A DNA stretch of 64,000 bases from Aquitalea aquatilis (lineage in GTDB: Bacteria > Pseudomonadota > Gammaproteobacteria > Burkholderiales > Chromobacteriaceae). Position 1 is the first letter of the stretch; every line of letters begins with the position of its first letter. The stretch is from NCBI RefSeq assembly GCF_005155025.1, contig NZ_CP039731.1, positions 496,001 to 560,000 of the forward strand, given 5' to 3'. Position numbers and translations under genes: made by a program. The notes beneath the pieces are model-generated. The model searched no databases. It saw only the letters and a list, made by a program, of their open reading frames with translations, and was not told the DNA's origin. Positions 1 to 7,804 of this stretch are shown here, piece by piece.

Positions 1-159
1 CACACCCGCCTGCGTGTCGAGCTGAAACAGGCTGCAGCCTTTGATCAGGCAGCGGCACAGCAAGCCGGCGTGGTGGCCTGCGTGCAGACCCAGCCGGGCG
101 TATGGCATCTGGTGGTTGGCGACCAGGCCACCGTACTGGCGCAGGCGCTGCAAGGCTGA
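1..159 (+). CDS. PTS system EIIB-type domain, C-terminal end (partial)
   Basis: The first 52 codons are the end of an open frame that enters from the left edge and stops with TGA at 157-159. The translation begins HTRLRVELKQ and ends LVVGDQATVLAQALQG. This is the pattern of the glucose-family phosphotransferase EIIB domain: a TRLR strand, then a short region ending in VVG. EIIB passes phosphate from EIIA to the incoming sugar through a Cys that would lie upstream of this window. Which sugar (for example N-acetylglucosamine) cannot be told from this fragment. A hairpin terminator follows within 25 bases, so this is the last gene of its transcript. Confidence 0.75.
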   Translation, partial: HTRLRVELKQAAAFDQAAAQQAGVVACVQTQPGVWHLVVGDQATVLAQALQG

Positions 160-180
160 TTCGCTTATCTGCAACACAAA

Positions 181-205
181 AGGGCTGCCAGTGGCAGCCC
201 TTTTT
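181..205 (+). terminator. Rho-independent terminator after the PTS gene
   Basis: A perfect 10-bp inverted repeat (AGGGCTGCCA / TGGCAGCCCT, one-base loop as written) is followed by a T run. It lies 22 bases after the PTS stop codon. Confidence 0.85.
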
Positions 206-237
206 CATGCTGCGCCGATGGCGCAGAAAGTGAACGC

Positions 238-1032
238 TTACAAGGCGAACAGCTGGCGCAGATGCAGCGCAACGCCGGATTCGACATTGCTGGCCACCGT
301 GGCCGCCTGCGGCAGCTGCGAGGCCAGCCGCGGGTGGGCATTGGCCATCACCCGTGGATGACCGGCCGTCTGCAGCAGCTCGATATCGTTCTGCCCATCG
401 CCAAACGCCAGACAGTCGGCCGGGCTGATACCCAGTTCGTCCAGCACCAGCCGCAAGGCATGGCCTTTGGACACGCCCGGGGCCATCACTTCCAGACAGT
501 TGTCGGCCGAGAAGGTGATGTAGGCCGAATCCCCCAGCGCAGCATGCAACTTGGCCTCCACCGTCAGCAAATGGGCGTGGTCGGCGATATACAGCACCTT
601 GCCGACACCGGCCCCATCATGCTGATGCAGCACCTCGATCTGGTAATGCAGGCCGGAATCGGCATGCAGGTCGAGCAGATACTGGTAGGGCTGATCAATC
701 AGCCAGGCATCGTCCAGATAGAAATTGAGTATGGTGCCGGCGGCAAATTCCGGCTGAGCAATGCGACGGACGATGGCGGGGTCGAGGTTGGCGCTGTGGA
801 TCAGCCGGTTTTGCGCATCATGCACGCGGGCACCGTTGGAGCTGATCAGATAGGCGGAAATCCCCAGCGCATCGCGTATGCCCTTCACATCCAGATAATG
901 GCGGCCAGTGGCCAGGGCAAAACGCAGGCCTTGTGCCTCCAGCTGTTGCAGGGTTTGCGCGGTGAGCACGTTGACGGCGTGGTGTTCATCCAGCAGGGTG
1001 CCGTCCAGGTCGGAGGCGATGAAACGGTACAC
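238..1032 (-). CDS. HAD-superfamily sugar/pyridoxal phosphatase, YigL/Cof type
   Basis: A 264-residue cytoplasmic phosphatase of the Cof/HAD-IIB group. Motif I is SDLDGT with the nucleophile Asp at residue 8 and the acid/base Asp at 10. A conserved ATGRH follows, then SNGARV, and motif IV is FGDGQND near the C-terminus. The order and wording follow E. coli YigL, which dephosphorylates pyridoxal 5'-phosphate and some sugar phosphates. The substrate here is inferred. I chose the GTG at 1032 because AGCGGAG lies 8 bases upstream and YigL proteins start just before the first motif. An in-frame ATG at 1065 behind AGGTG is the alternative. Longer frames run into the tRNA genes and are not real. Confidence 0.85.
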   Translation of the reverse strand: MYRFIASDLDGTLLDEHHAVNVLTAQTLQQLEAQGLRFALATGRHYLDVKGIRDALGISAYLISSNGARVHDAQNRLIHSANLDPAIVRRIAQPEFAAGTILNFYLDDAWLIDQPYQYLLDLHADSGLHYQIEVLHQHDGAGVGKVLYIADHAHLLTVEAKLHAALGDSAYITFSADNCLEVMAPGVSKGHALRLVLDELGISPADCLAFGDGQNDIELLQTAGHPRVMANAHPRLASQLPQAATVASNVESGVALHLRQLFAL

Positions 1033-1120
1033 GGCAAAACTCCGCTTGTAGTGGGAGCTCGCCATTTTACACCTGCCACCATGTAGCCGCAGGACTACAC
1101 CAAGCGCGCCGTACCAATGC

Positions 1121-1152
1121 AAAAAAGCCAAGCGGTAAGCTTGGCTTTTTTT
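1121..1152 (-). terminator. Hairpin terminator between tRNA genes and phosphatase
   Basis: AAGCCAAGC and GCTTGGCTT form a 9-bp stem with a 5-base loop. A runs on one side and T runs on the other allow it to work on either strand. It lies just downstream of the two minus-strand tRNA genes and probably ends their transcript. Confidence 0.75.
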
Positions 1153-1158
1153 GTATTC

Positions 1159-1234
1159 TGGTGGCCAGTCGCGGAATCGAACCACGGACACGCGGATTTT
1201 CAATCCGCTGCTCTACCAACTGAGCTAACTGGCC
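1159..1234 (-). tRNA. tRNA-Phe (GAA)
   Basis: Read on the minus strand, this 76-base gene starts GGCCAGTTAGCTCAG and ends GCGACTGGCCACCA. It has a full cloverleaf: a 7-bp acceptor stem, a D-arm with AGCTCAGTTGGTAGAGC, the anticodon loop TTGAAAA (anticodon GAA, Phe) and a TTCGATT T-loop. The 3' CCA is encoded. It is an exact copy of the neighbour at 1256-1331. Confidence 0.96.
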
Positions 1235-1255
1235 GTCTGACAGCTGCGGTGATGT

Positions 1256-1331
1256 TGGTGGCCAGTCGCGGAATCGAACCACGGACACGCGGATTTTCAA
1301 TCCGCTGCTCTACCAACTGAGCTAACTGGCC
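1256..1331 (-). tRNA. tRNA-Phe (GAA), second identical copy
   Basis: All 76 bases are identical to the copy at 1159-1234, with the same GAA anticodon and encoded CCA. The two are 21 bases apart and presumably transcribed together from the right. Transcription would end at the hairpin at 1121-1152. Confidence 0.96.
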
Positions 1332-1452
1332 ATCACTGCTACGCTTTCGCGTCATCAGAGCCACGCATTTAATCAGATCCGGCTGGTTGCGTCAAGATTT
1401 TTTTCAAAAACAGCACAAATAGCGCCGATTTTACCTTGCCTGCCCTGTACGC

Positions 1453-1475
1453 AAAAAAGCCGGCTCAGGGCCGGC
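1453..1475 (-). terminator. Terminator after maiA
   Basis: On the minus strand GCCGGC, a 5-base loop and GCCGGC are followed by six T. It lies just past the maiA stop codon, at the end of the tyrosine degradation block. Confidence 0.8.
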
Positions 1476-1488
1476 CGGATCACGCTCA

Positions 1489-2133
1489 CTACACTGCATC
1501 CGCCTGCTGCGCCGGATGAGCCACAGCAAAGGCAGGCAAGGCAGCCAGGGCGGCATCCACCCGCACGATATGCGGGAAAACTGCCAGATCCACACCGAAA
1601 CGCCGTGCGGCAAACACCTGTGGCACCAGGCAGACATCCAGCAGGCCGGGCTGCTCAGCGCAGGCATAGCTGGCCGGCCGTGCGGCTAGTTGCTGCTCCA
1701 GTGCAGTAAAACCAGTGGCAATCCAGTGGCGTATCCATTGGTTTTTCTGCGCCTCGTCCTGGCCCAGTTCGGCCTCCAGATACTTGAGGACGCGGGCATT
1801 GTGCAGCGGGTGGATATCGGCGCAGATGCTGAGCGCCAGTGCACGCACGCGGGCACGCTCCATCAGCCCGGCAGGTAGCAGCGCCAGAGTATCCGGATAG
1901 GCTTCGTCCAGATATTCGCAGATGGCCAGCGACTGGGTCAGCAGCTGGCCATTATCCAGCAGCGCCGGCACCAGGCCTTGCGGGTTAAGCGCCAGATAGG
2001 CCGGATCGCGCTGCTCGCCTTTGAGCAGATTGACCGGCTGCTGGCGATAGGCCAGGTCCTTCAGGTTAAGCGCAATACGTACCCGATAGGCCGCGCTGGA
2101 GCGGTAGTAGCCATACAGCACACGCTCAGTCAT
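1489..2133 (-). CDS. maiA: Maleylacetoacetate isomerase (zeta-class GST)
   Basis: A 214-residue glutathione S-transferase-fold enzyme that isomerises maleylacetoacetate to fumarylacetoacetate, the penultimate step of tyrosine breakdown. The N-terminal thioredoxin-like domain carries the zeta-class signature YRSSAAYRVRIAL at residues 10-22; Ser12-Ser13 are the expected glutathione-activating residues. NPQGLVPAL and QSLAICEYLDE (glutathione-binding region) follow, then the all-helical C-terminal domain. Its start overlaps the end of the fumarylacetoacetase gene by 8 bases, so the two are translationally coupled. It is the last gene of the block and is followed by a terminator. Confidence 0.93.
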   Translation of the reverse strand: MTERVLYGYYRSSAAYRVRIALNLKDLAYRQQPVNLLKGEQRDPAYLALNPQGLVPALLDNGQLLTQSLAICEYLDEAYPDTLALLPAGLMERARVRALALSICADIHPLHNARVLKYLEAELGQDEAQKNQWIRHWIATGFTALEQQLAARPASYACAEQPGLLDVCLVPQVFAARRFGVDLAVFPHIVRVDAALAALPAFAVAHPAQQADAV

Positions 2134-3109
2134 GCGCGATCACTTTCTGATCGATACGGCCGAAAATGGATTGGCCTGCGGCATCCAGCATTTCGATACG
2201 CACATGGTCCCCCACCTGCATGAAGGGCGTGCGCGCCCCGCCCGCTTCGATGATCTCGATCATGCGCTGCTCGGCCAGGCAGCAGCTGCCCGTGGTGCGG
2301 TCGTGATTGGAAATGGTGCCGGAACCGACAATGGAGCCTGCCACCAGCTCACGCGTCTTAGCGACGTGCGCCACCAGCTGGGCAAAGCTGAACTGCATTT
2401 CCACGCCACACTGCGGCTGGCCGTACAGCGCGCCGTTGTATTCCACCCGTAGTGGCAGATGCACCTTGCTGTCCTGCCAGGCCGCGCCCAGCTCGTCCGG
2501 CGTCACCGCCACCGGCGAGAAAGCCGTGGCCGGCTTGCTCTGGAAGAAGCCAAAGCCCTTGGCCAGTTCAGCCGGAATCAGGTTGCGCAGGGTGACATCG
2601 TTCACCAGCATCAGCAGGCGGATATGGCTGGCACACTGTGCGGCAGTCGCGCCCAGCGGCACGTCATCGGTAATCACCGCCACTTCGCCCTCGAAATCCA
2701 GCCCCCAGCTGACATCGGCCAGCGGAATAGCCGCCTGCGGCGGCAGGAAGGCATCCGAGCCGCCCTGATACATCAGCGGGTCGTGGTAAAAACTGGCCGG
2801 CACTTCGGCGCCACGCGCCTTGCGCACCAGCTCCACGTGATTGAGATAGGCGCTGCCATCGGCCCACTGGTAGGCACGGGGCAAGGGGCTGTGGCAGGCG
2901 GCCTGGTCAAAGGCGACCGCACCGTTGACCGGCCCCTGGTTCAGTGCGGCATAGACTTCCTGCAAGGCCGGCTCACAGCGCTTCCAGTCATCCAGCGCAG
3001 CCTGCAGGCTGGCGGCGATATGCGGTACGGCGATGGCGCGGGCGAGGTCGCGACTGACGACCATCAGCTGGCCATCGCGGGTGTGATTGCGGTAGGTGGC
3101 AAGTTTCAT
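2126..3109 (-). CDS. fahA: Fumarylacetoacetase (FAA hydrolase family)
   Basis: A 327-residue hydrolase that cleaves fumarylacetoacetate to fumarate and acetoacetate, the last step of the homogentisate pathway. The metal-binding acidic cluster is visible as GLDFEGEVAV near residues 136-145 (Asp138, Glu140, Glu142). VNDVTLRNLIP and SKPATAFSP follow, then GSGTISNHD near the C-terminus, as in bacterial FAA hydrolases of about 330 residues. It lies 59 bases after hmgA and overlaps maiA. The assignment to fumarylacetoacetate rests on this neighbourhood as well as the family motifs. Confidence 0.92.
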   Translation of the reverse strand: MKLATYRNHTRDGQLMVVSRDLARAIAVPHIAASLQAALDDWKRCEPALQEVYAALNQGPVNGAVAFDQAACHSPLPRAYQWADGSAYLNHVELVRKARGAEVPASFYHDPLMYQGGSDAFLPPQAAIPLADVSWGLDFEGEVAVITDDVPLGATAAQCASHIRLLMLVNDVTLRNLIPAELAKGFGFFQSKPATAFSPVAVTPDELGAAWQDSKVHLPLRVEYNGALYGQPQCGVEMQFSFAQLVAHVAKTRELVAGSIVGSGTISNHDRTTGSCCLAEQRMIEIIEAGGARTPFMQVGDHVRIEMLDAAGQSIFGRIDQKVIAHD

Positions 3110-3168
3110 TGGTGTGTGCTTTCTGTTGTCAGGCCGCCTAACAGCGGCCTGTCATCGCATGAAGGGGC

Positions 3169-4299
3169 TCAGACTTTGGGCTTCCAGCTATCGACATAGC
3201 CGGCCCACTCTACCGCTGGCAGGCCGGGGGCCTGCTCCAGCGCGCTGCGGGTGTCTATCATCACCGCCACTTCGTCGGTGAATTTCTTGGGCTCGCTCAT
3301 GGCCTTGGCAAAAGCCTTGGGATGCGGGCCATGGGTAAAGCCGGCCGGGTGGAAGGTGAGCATGCCGGGCTTGATATTGTCGCGGCTGAAAAAGTCGCCG
3401 GCGTGATAGAAGATGACTTCGTCGTAGTCGTCGTTGTTGTGATAGAACGGCACTTTCAACGCGCCAGGATCGGACTCGATGGGACGCGGCACAAAGGTGC
3501 AGACCACAAAACCATCCGCCACAAAAGTGCTGTGCGCCGACGGCGGCAGATGATAGCGATGGCTCATCAGCGGCCGGATGTCGCGCCAGTTGATGCGGGC
3601 CACGGCAATATTGCCGTGCCAGCCGATGGCATCCAGCGGGTTGAACGGGTAGGTCACCGTGGATAGCGCATTCAGGCGCTTGATCACCACCTGCCATTCA
3701 TCCTCGGTCTGCTGCGCCTTGAAGGCATCGTCAATGGCCGGCACATCCAGCATGGCCTCATCGAAAATGGCATGCGGCCCCACCAGCCCCTTGTCCGGCA
3801 ACTGGTAAGCACCATTGCTGGCTTCGATCAGCAGCATGGTGGTGGTGTCGGCCGGCTCGATGCGCCAGCTGGTGGAACGCGGAATCAGGATGTAATCGCC
3901 ATCGCGATAGCTCAGATGGCCGTAGTCGCAAAACAGCTCGCCGCTGCCAGCATGGATAAACAGCAGGTCGTCACCATCGCCATTGCGAAACAACTGGGTC
4001 ATCGCCTGGCTGCAAGTCCAGATACGGAACTGGCACTGGCTGTTATGCAAGACCAGCGGCGCGCTCCACGGGGCGGCCGTTTCTTTGGGCAGTTCGTTCA
4101 GGTCAAAGGCGCGTGGCTTGAGCGGCCCTTCCCAGGCCGACCAGCCGGTGGGCGGGTGCTTGTGATGCAGATGGGTAGCCGGGCCGAAAAAGCCGCTACG
4201 CCCGACTTCACGTTCATAAATGCCCTCGGCCGGCAGATCGGCATGAGCCTGACGGGAAATTGTCCCTTCCCGGTGCGGGAAACTTATCCATTTGCGCAT
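3169..4299 (-). CDS. hmgA: Homogentisate 1,2-dioxygenase
   Basis: A 376-residue cupin-type, non-haem Fe(II) dioxygenase that opens the ring of homogentisate to maleylacetoacetate. The C-terminal half has the family's metal-site region: FYHNNDDYDEVIFY (His and Glu ligands) followed by HPAGFTHGPHPKAF (His). The protein is shorter than the roughly 430-residue human and Pseudomonas enzymes and belongs to the compact bacterial form. It lies between hpd upstream and fahA downstream on the same strand, so pathway order and gene order agree. Confidence 0.92.
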   Translation of the reverse strand: MRKWISFPHREGTISRQAHADLPAEGIYEREVGRSGFFGPATHLHHKHPPTGWSAWEGPLKPRAFDLNELPKETAAPWSAPLVLHNSQCQFRIWTCSQAMTQLFRNGDGDDLLFIHAGSGELFCDYGHLSYRDGDYILIPRSTSWRIEPADTTTMLLIEASNGAYQLPDKGLVGPHAIFDEAMLDVPAIDDAFKAQQTEDEWQVVIKRLNALSTVTYPFNPLDAIGWHGNIAVARINWRDIRPLMSHRYHLPPSAHSTFVADGFVVCTFVPRPIESDPGALKVPFYHNNDDYDEVIFYHAGDFFSRDNIKPGMLTFHPAGFTHGPHPKAFAKAMSEPKKFTDEVAVMIDTRSALEQAPGLPAVEWAGYVDSWKPKV

Positions 4300-4399
4300 G
4301 GGCCATTCCTTGGCCTGTGGCGCAACAAGCGCCGCAGGCTATCGATTTAGCGGGGCGGCGCGCAGTACAAGGCTGTGCGCCGCACAGTCACTGTCCGGT

Positions 4400-5482
4400 T
4401 CAGTCGGCCTTCAGCACGCCACGGCGGATCTGGTCTTCCTCGATGGATTCAAACAGAGCGCGGAAGTTGCCCTCGCCAAACCCTTCATTGCCCTTGCGCT
4501 GGATGATTTCGAAGAAAATCGGCCCGATGACGGTTTCGGTAAAGATCTGCAGCAGGATGCCCGCCCCCTCTACCGGTGCGCCATCGATCAGGATGCTGTT
4601 CTTGCGCAGGCGGGCCAGGTCTTCACCATGGCCGGCGACACGGCTATCCACCTTGTCGTAATAGGTGTCCGGCGTATCCAGGAAGCGAGTGCCGGCAGCT
4701 TTCAGCGTTTCCACCGTCTGGTAGATGTCACGGGTGGTCAGCGCGATGTGCTGGATGCCTTCGCCATGGTATTCGCGCAGGAATTCCTCGATCTGGCTCT
4801 TGTCGTCGGACGATTCGTTGATGGGAATGCGGATCTTGCCGCAGGGGCTGGTCATGGCCTTGGACACCAGGCCGGTCAGCTTGCCTTCGATATCGAAGTA
4901 GCGGATTTCGCGGAAATTACCGATGCCTTCGTAGAAACCAGCCCATTTCGCCATATTGCCGCGGAAAACATTGTGGGTGAGGTGGTCGATTTCATACAGG
5001 CCGACACCAGCCGGGTGCTGCTCCACACTGTCCAGCGGCAGGAAATCGACATCATAAATATTGTGCGACGGGCCATAGCGGTCGACAAAGTACAGGGCCG
5101 AACCACCAATCCCCTCCACCGCCGGAATATTCAGCTCCATCATGCCGATGGGCCGCACATAGGGCTTGGCACCGTGGGCCAGCGCATATTCATAGGCTTT
5201 GGCGGCGTCCTTGACACGCCAGGCCATGGCACAGGCCGATGGGCCGTGCACCTTGCCAAACTCATTGGCCGGCTGGGACGGTTCGCCATTCAGGATGAAA
5301 TTGATGTCGCCCTGACGGTACAGGCTGACATTCTTGCTGCGATGGCGGGCGACTTCGATAAAGCCCAGCGACAGGAACAGCTGGCGCAGCTCGGCAATGC
5401 CTTGCGCAGTGGGGGCGGTGTACTCGACAAACTCGAAACCGTCGGTCGCCAGCGGGTTTTGCAGCAGTGCTTCCATTTTCAT
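4400..5482 (-). CDS. hpd: 4-hydroxyphenylpyruvate dioxygenase
   Basis: A 360-residue Fe(II) enzyme of the vicinal-oxygen-chelate fold that turns 4-hydroxyphenylpyruvate into homogentisate, the entry to the block below it. The three iron ligands are recognisable in the C-terminal half: His in EIDHLTHNVF, His in IQHIALTTRD and Glu in FFEIIQRKG. The C-terminal gate helix GFGEGNFRALFESIE is present. ATG codons occur at 5485, 5482 and 5476. The second has the best spacing from AGGAG (5 bases) and is taken as the start. The gene is divergent from the Lrp-type regulator at 5968. Confidence 0.95.
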   Translation of the reverse strand: MKMEALLQNPLATDGFEFVEYTAPTAQGIAELRQLFLSLGFIEVARHRSKNVSLYRQGDINFILNGEPSQPANEFGKVHGPSACAMAWRVKDAAKAYEYALAHGAKPYVRPIGMMELNIPAVEGIGGSALYFVDRYGPSHNIYDVDFLPLDSVEQHPAGVGLYEIDHLTHNVFRGNMAKWAGFYEGIGNFREIRYFDIEGKLTGLVSKAMTSPCGKIRIPINESSDDKSQIEEFLREYHGEGIQHIALTTRDIYQTVETLKAAGTRFLDTPDTYYDKVDSRVAGHGEDLARLRKNSILIDGAPVEGAGILLQIFTETVIGPIFFEIIQRKGNEGFGEGNFRALFESIEEDQIRRGVLKAD

Positions 5483-5485
5483 CAT

Positions 5486-5967
5486 TTCTCCTCTTTATCC
5501 ATTGGCAGCGCAGACCTGGATCGCAAGCCGGGCGCCATGACTGATGTGCAATACGGCAAGGGTCACAACCGGCCAGGCACGGCAGCATGAGTCAATGCGG
5601 GGGACAATGGACAAAGCGGAGGGGTGGACAGCGTATTGGCAGGTCAGCAGGCAGCCACCGCAGGGCGGCGACGCACGCAACAGACCAGCCGCAACAGGCC
5701 AGATGTGGCAGAGGGTACCGGTGGGATGGACCATGCCGTGCGACAGCCAGCGCGGTCGCCTTTCCCCGGCGGCACGATTGTGTGTGTCTCACCGAGGCTC
5801 TCCTCTATCTTTGCCGACATTATCCAGTGATCTCGCGCCACCGTGTAAAATGTCAGGGTTAGGCTATTTATTCTAGGGAAAATGCCTGGCAATTTTCTTG
5901 CAAACATTCCCCAGACAAACAATAACTAGAAATATAATTTCAAAAAATTCAAATCAGAGGAGTTTAC
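5486..5967. other. Divergent intergenic region between hpd and the Lrp-type gene
   Basis: These 482 bases hold no convincing gene. Open frames here are short, lack ribosome sites and look like chance. The right end is strongly AT-rich (about 5860-5960), as expected of a promoter region. The left 300 bases are GC-rich and would form a long untranslated leader for hpd if its promoter lies in the AT-rich part. Binding sites for the neighbouring Lrp-family regulator are expected here, but I could not define a repeat with certainty. Confidence 0.5.
5933..5938 (+). promoter_or_regulatory. Possible -10 box of the Lrp-type regulator gene
   Basis: A perfect TATAAT lies 30 bases before the start codon in AT-rich DNA. 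No good -35 is seen at 17 bases (CAGACA at 15), so activation or a weak promoter is possible. Confidence 0.4.
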
Positions 5968-6453
5968 ATGCCAAGTCTTACGCTAGATAAGACAGACTTG
6001 CGCATCCTGTCGGAGCTGCAGCTCAATGGCAGGTTGACCAATGTGGAGCTTGCGGAAAGAGTCGCCCTCTCTCCCTCACCTTGCCTGAGACGTCTCAAGC
6101 AACTGGAGGAGTCCGGCGTCATCCGCCAATATGTCGCCTTGCTCGATCCGGCCAAAATCGGCCTGGGTTTGCAAGCCTACGTCCGTGTCGTGCTGGAGAA
6201 GCGTGGCAATACTCATGTGCAAAGTTTCATTGATGCTGTCCAGCGTTGGCCGGAAGTCATCAATTGCTTTGCAATGACCGGGGAAATGGACTATCTGCTG
6301 CAAGTTTATTTTGAAGATCTGGAACATTTCTCGCGCTTTGTCATGGATGAGCTGCTACAACAGCAAGGCGTGGAAGATGTGAAATCCAGCTTTGTCCTGA
6401 AAGAGATCAAGCGCACGACTTCGCTACCGCTCAGCCAGCTCAGAAGTCTGTGA
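5968..6453 (+). CDS. Lrp/AsnC-family transcriptional regulator
   Basis: A 161-residue feast/famine regulator. The N-terminal AsnC-type helix-turn-helix covers roughly residues 8-60 (KTDLRILSELQLNGR, then NVELAERVALSPSPCLRR). The C-terminal RAM ligand-binding/oligomerisation domain (about 70-150) includes the conserved MTGEMDYLLQV strand. The start is supported by AGAGGAG 5 bases upstream of ATG. It is transcribed away from hpd. Lrp-type genes beside amino-acid catabolic operons commonly sense the amino acid concerned, so control of hpd-hmgA-fahA-maiA by tyrosine or a relative is a reasonable inference, not shown by sequence. Confidence 0.92.
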   Translation: MPSLTLDKTDLRILSELQLNGRLTNVELAERVALSPSPCLRRLKQLEESGVIRQYVALLDPAKIGLGLQAYVRVVLEKRGNTHVQSFIDAVQRWPEVINCFAMTGEMDYLLQVYFEDLEHFSRFVMDELLQQQGVEDVKSSFVLKEIKRTTSLPLSQLRSL

Positions 6454-6520
6454 GCCGGAATGCCTGCCTGAGTCGCTGCGCCATCCGATATATCCTGGAG
6501 GAATAAGCAAAGGCCCCGGT

Positions 6521-7615
6521 ATGACCGTGATCAAACGACTGCACCGCCTGCTCCTTGCTGTTGCAATAATGTTGCACAGCACGGCATGGGCGTTTTCAGT
6601 CACTTTCATTTCGCCGGGGCACCATGACGAAGCGTATTGGCTCAGTGCAACGCGCGCCATGCAGGCGGCTGCACAGCAACTGGATATTCAGCTGGAGGTG
6701 CTATACGCCGAACGCGATCCATTGCAGATGGTCAACTTGACCCGCGCTGTCACCCAGCGCCGGCACAAACCGGACTACCTGCTGCTGGTCAACGAAAAAC
6801 TGACCGGCCCGGCCATGCTCTCGCTGGCTGATCAGGCCGGCATCCCCTGCTTTCTCAGCTTCAACCAACTCACGCCGACCCAGTTACAAAACAGCGGTCA
6901 GCCACGGCAAAGACTGAAGCACTGGCTGGGCTCGCTGGCTCCGGACAATGCCAAGGCCGGTGCGCTCACCATGCAAGAGCTGCTGGCACAGGGCCGCCGG
7001 CACTTTCCCGCCGGGACACCACTGCATGTGCTGATGATGGCCGGCGATCACGCTACCCCGGCCTCGACCGAGCGCGTCGCCGCTGCCCAGCGCGTACTGG
7101 CGGCACATCCGGAAGCCAGGCTGACGCAGCTGGTCTATGGCGAATGGGAGCGCCAGCGTGCCATGCAGCAGGGACTATGGCTGCTGCAGCGCTATCCGCA
7201 GATCAATCTGGTGTGGGCCGCCAATGACGAAATGGCCTTTGGCCTGGAAGAAGCCATCCGTCGCGGCGGCAAGCAGGCCGGCCGCGAAGTGCTGCTCAGC
7301 GCCATCAACAACTCGCAGCAAGCCATGCACGAACGCCAGCAAGGCCGGCTCAGCGCGCTGGCAGCCGGCCACTTCATGACCGGAGCCTGGAGTCTGGTGC
7401 TACTGTACGACTATCAGCACGGCCACGACTTTGCCGACGAAGGCCTGCTGCTACAAGCTGCCGTGTTCAGCGCCATTTCCGCCACACAGGCCCTGCGCTT
7501 TCAGCAGCGCTTTGCCGATAATGATTTCAGCAGCATCCGTTTCAAGCAGTTCAGCAAAGTGGCCAACCCGGCCCTGCGGCACTACAACTTTCGCTTCAGC
7601 ACGGTGCTGGACTAG
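6521..7615 (+). CDS. Periplasmic sugar-binding-like protein (type 1 fold)
   Basis: A 364-residue exported protein. Residues 1-24 form a signal peptide: KR near the N-terminus, a hydrophobic stretch and the AWA cleavage site at 22-24. The rest follows the type 1 periplasmic-binding fold of RbsB/LuxP relatives (VTFISPGHHDEAYW, later INLVWAANDEMAFGLEEAIRRGG). No transport permease or ATPase is nearby. The next gene on the same strand is a membrane diguanylate cyclase with a periplasmic domain. The likely role is therefore as a ligand sensor subunit rather than an importer, as LuxP works with LuxQ. Ligand unknown. Confidence 0.8.
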   Translation: MTVIKRLHRLLLAVAIMLHSTAWAFSVTFISPGHHDEAYWLSATRAMQAAAQQLDIQLEVLYAERDPLQMVNLTRAVTQRRHKPDYLLLVNEKLTGPAMLSLADQAGIPCFLSFNQLTPTQLQNSGQPRQRLKHWLGSLAPDNAKAGALTMQELLAQGRRHFPAGTPLHVLMMAGDHATPASTERVAAAQRVLAAHPEARLTQLVYGEWERQRAMQQGLWLLQRYPQINLVWAANDEMAFGLEEAIRRGGKQAGREVLLSAINNSQQAMHERQQGRLSALAAGHFMTGAWSLVLLYDYQHGHDFADEGLLLQAAVFSAISATQALRFQQRFADNDFSSIRFKQFSKVANPALRHYNFRFSTVLD

Positions 7616-7804
7616 GGTCTGTTCATGTTCGGTATTCGGTGATGCAGACCCAGGAAGCTGGGCAATGCCAGCTTGCGCTGCACACGGCTTTGCCAAACCC
7701 TGCTGGCAGGGATTACCCTGCGGCCTGCGGTGTTCCGCGCATCACCTCCCCTCAACCACCGCCGCCGTGAAAAAATAGCGTTAACAGGCCTTAGGAGCTG
7801 GCAC

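Noticed and set aside
5644-5922. Riboswitch-like text in the hpd leader (minus strand GGAGAG, later GGGGAAAGGCGACC)
   Set aside because: It recalls pieces of the glycine riboswitch, but the second conserved block and the stem order are missing.
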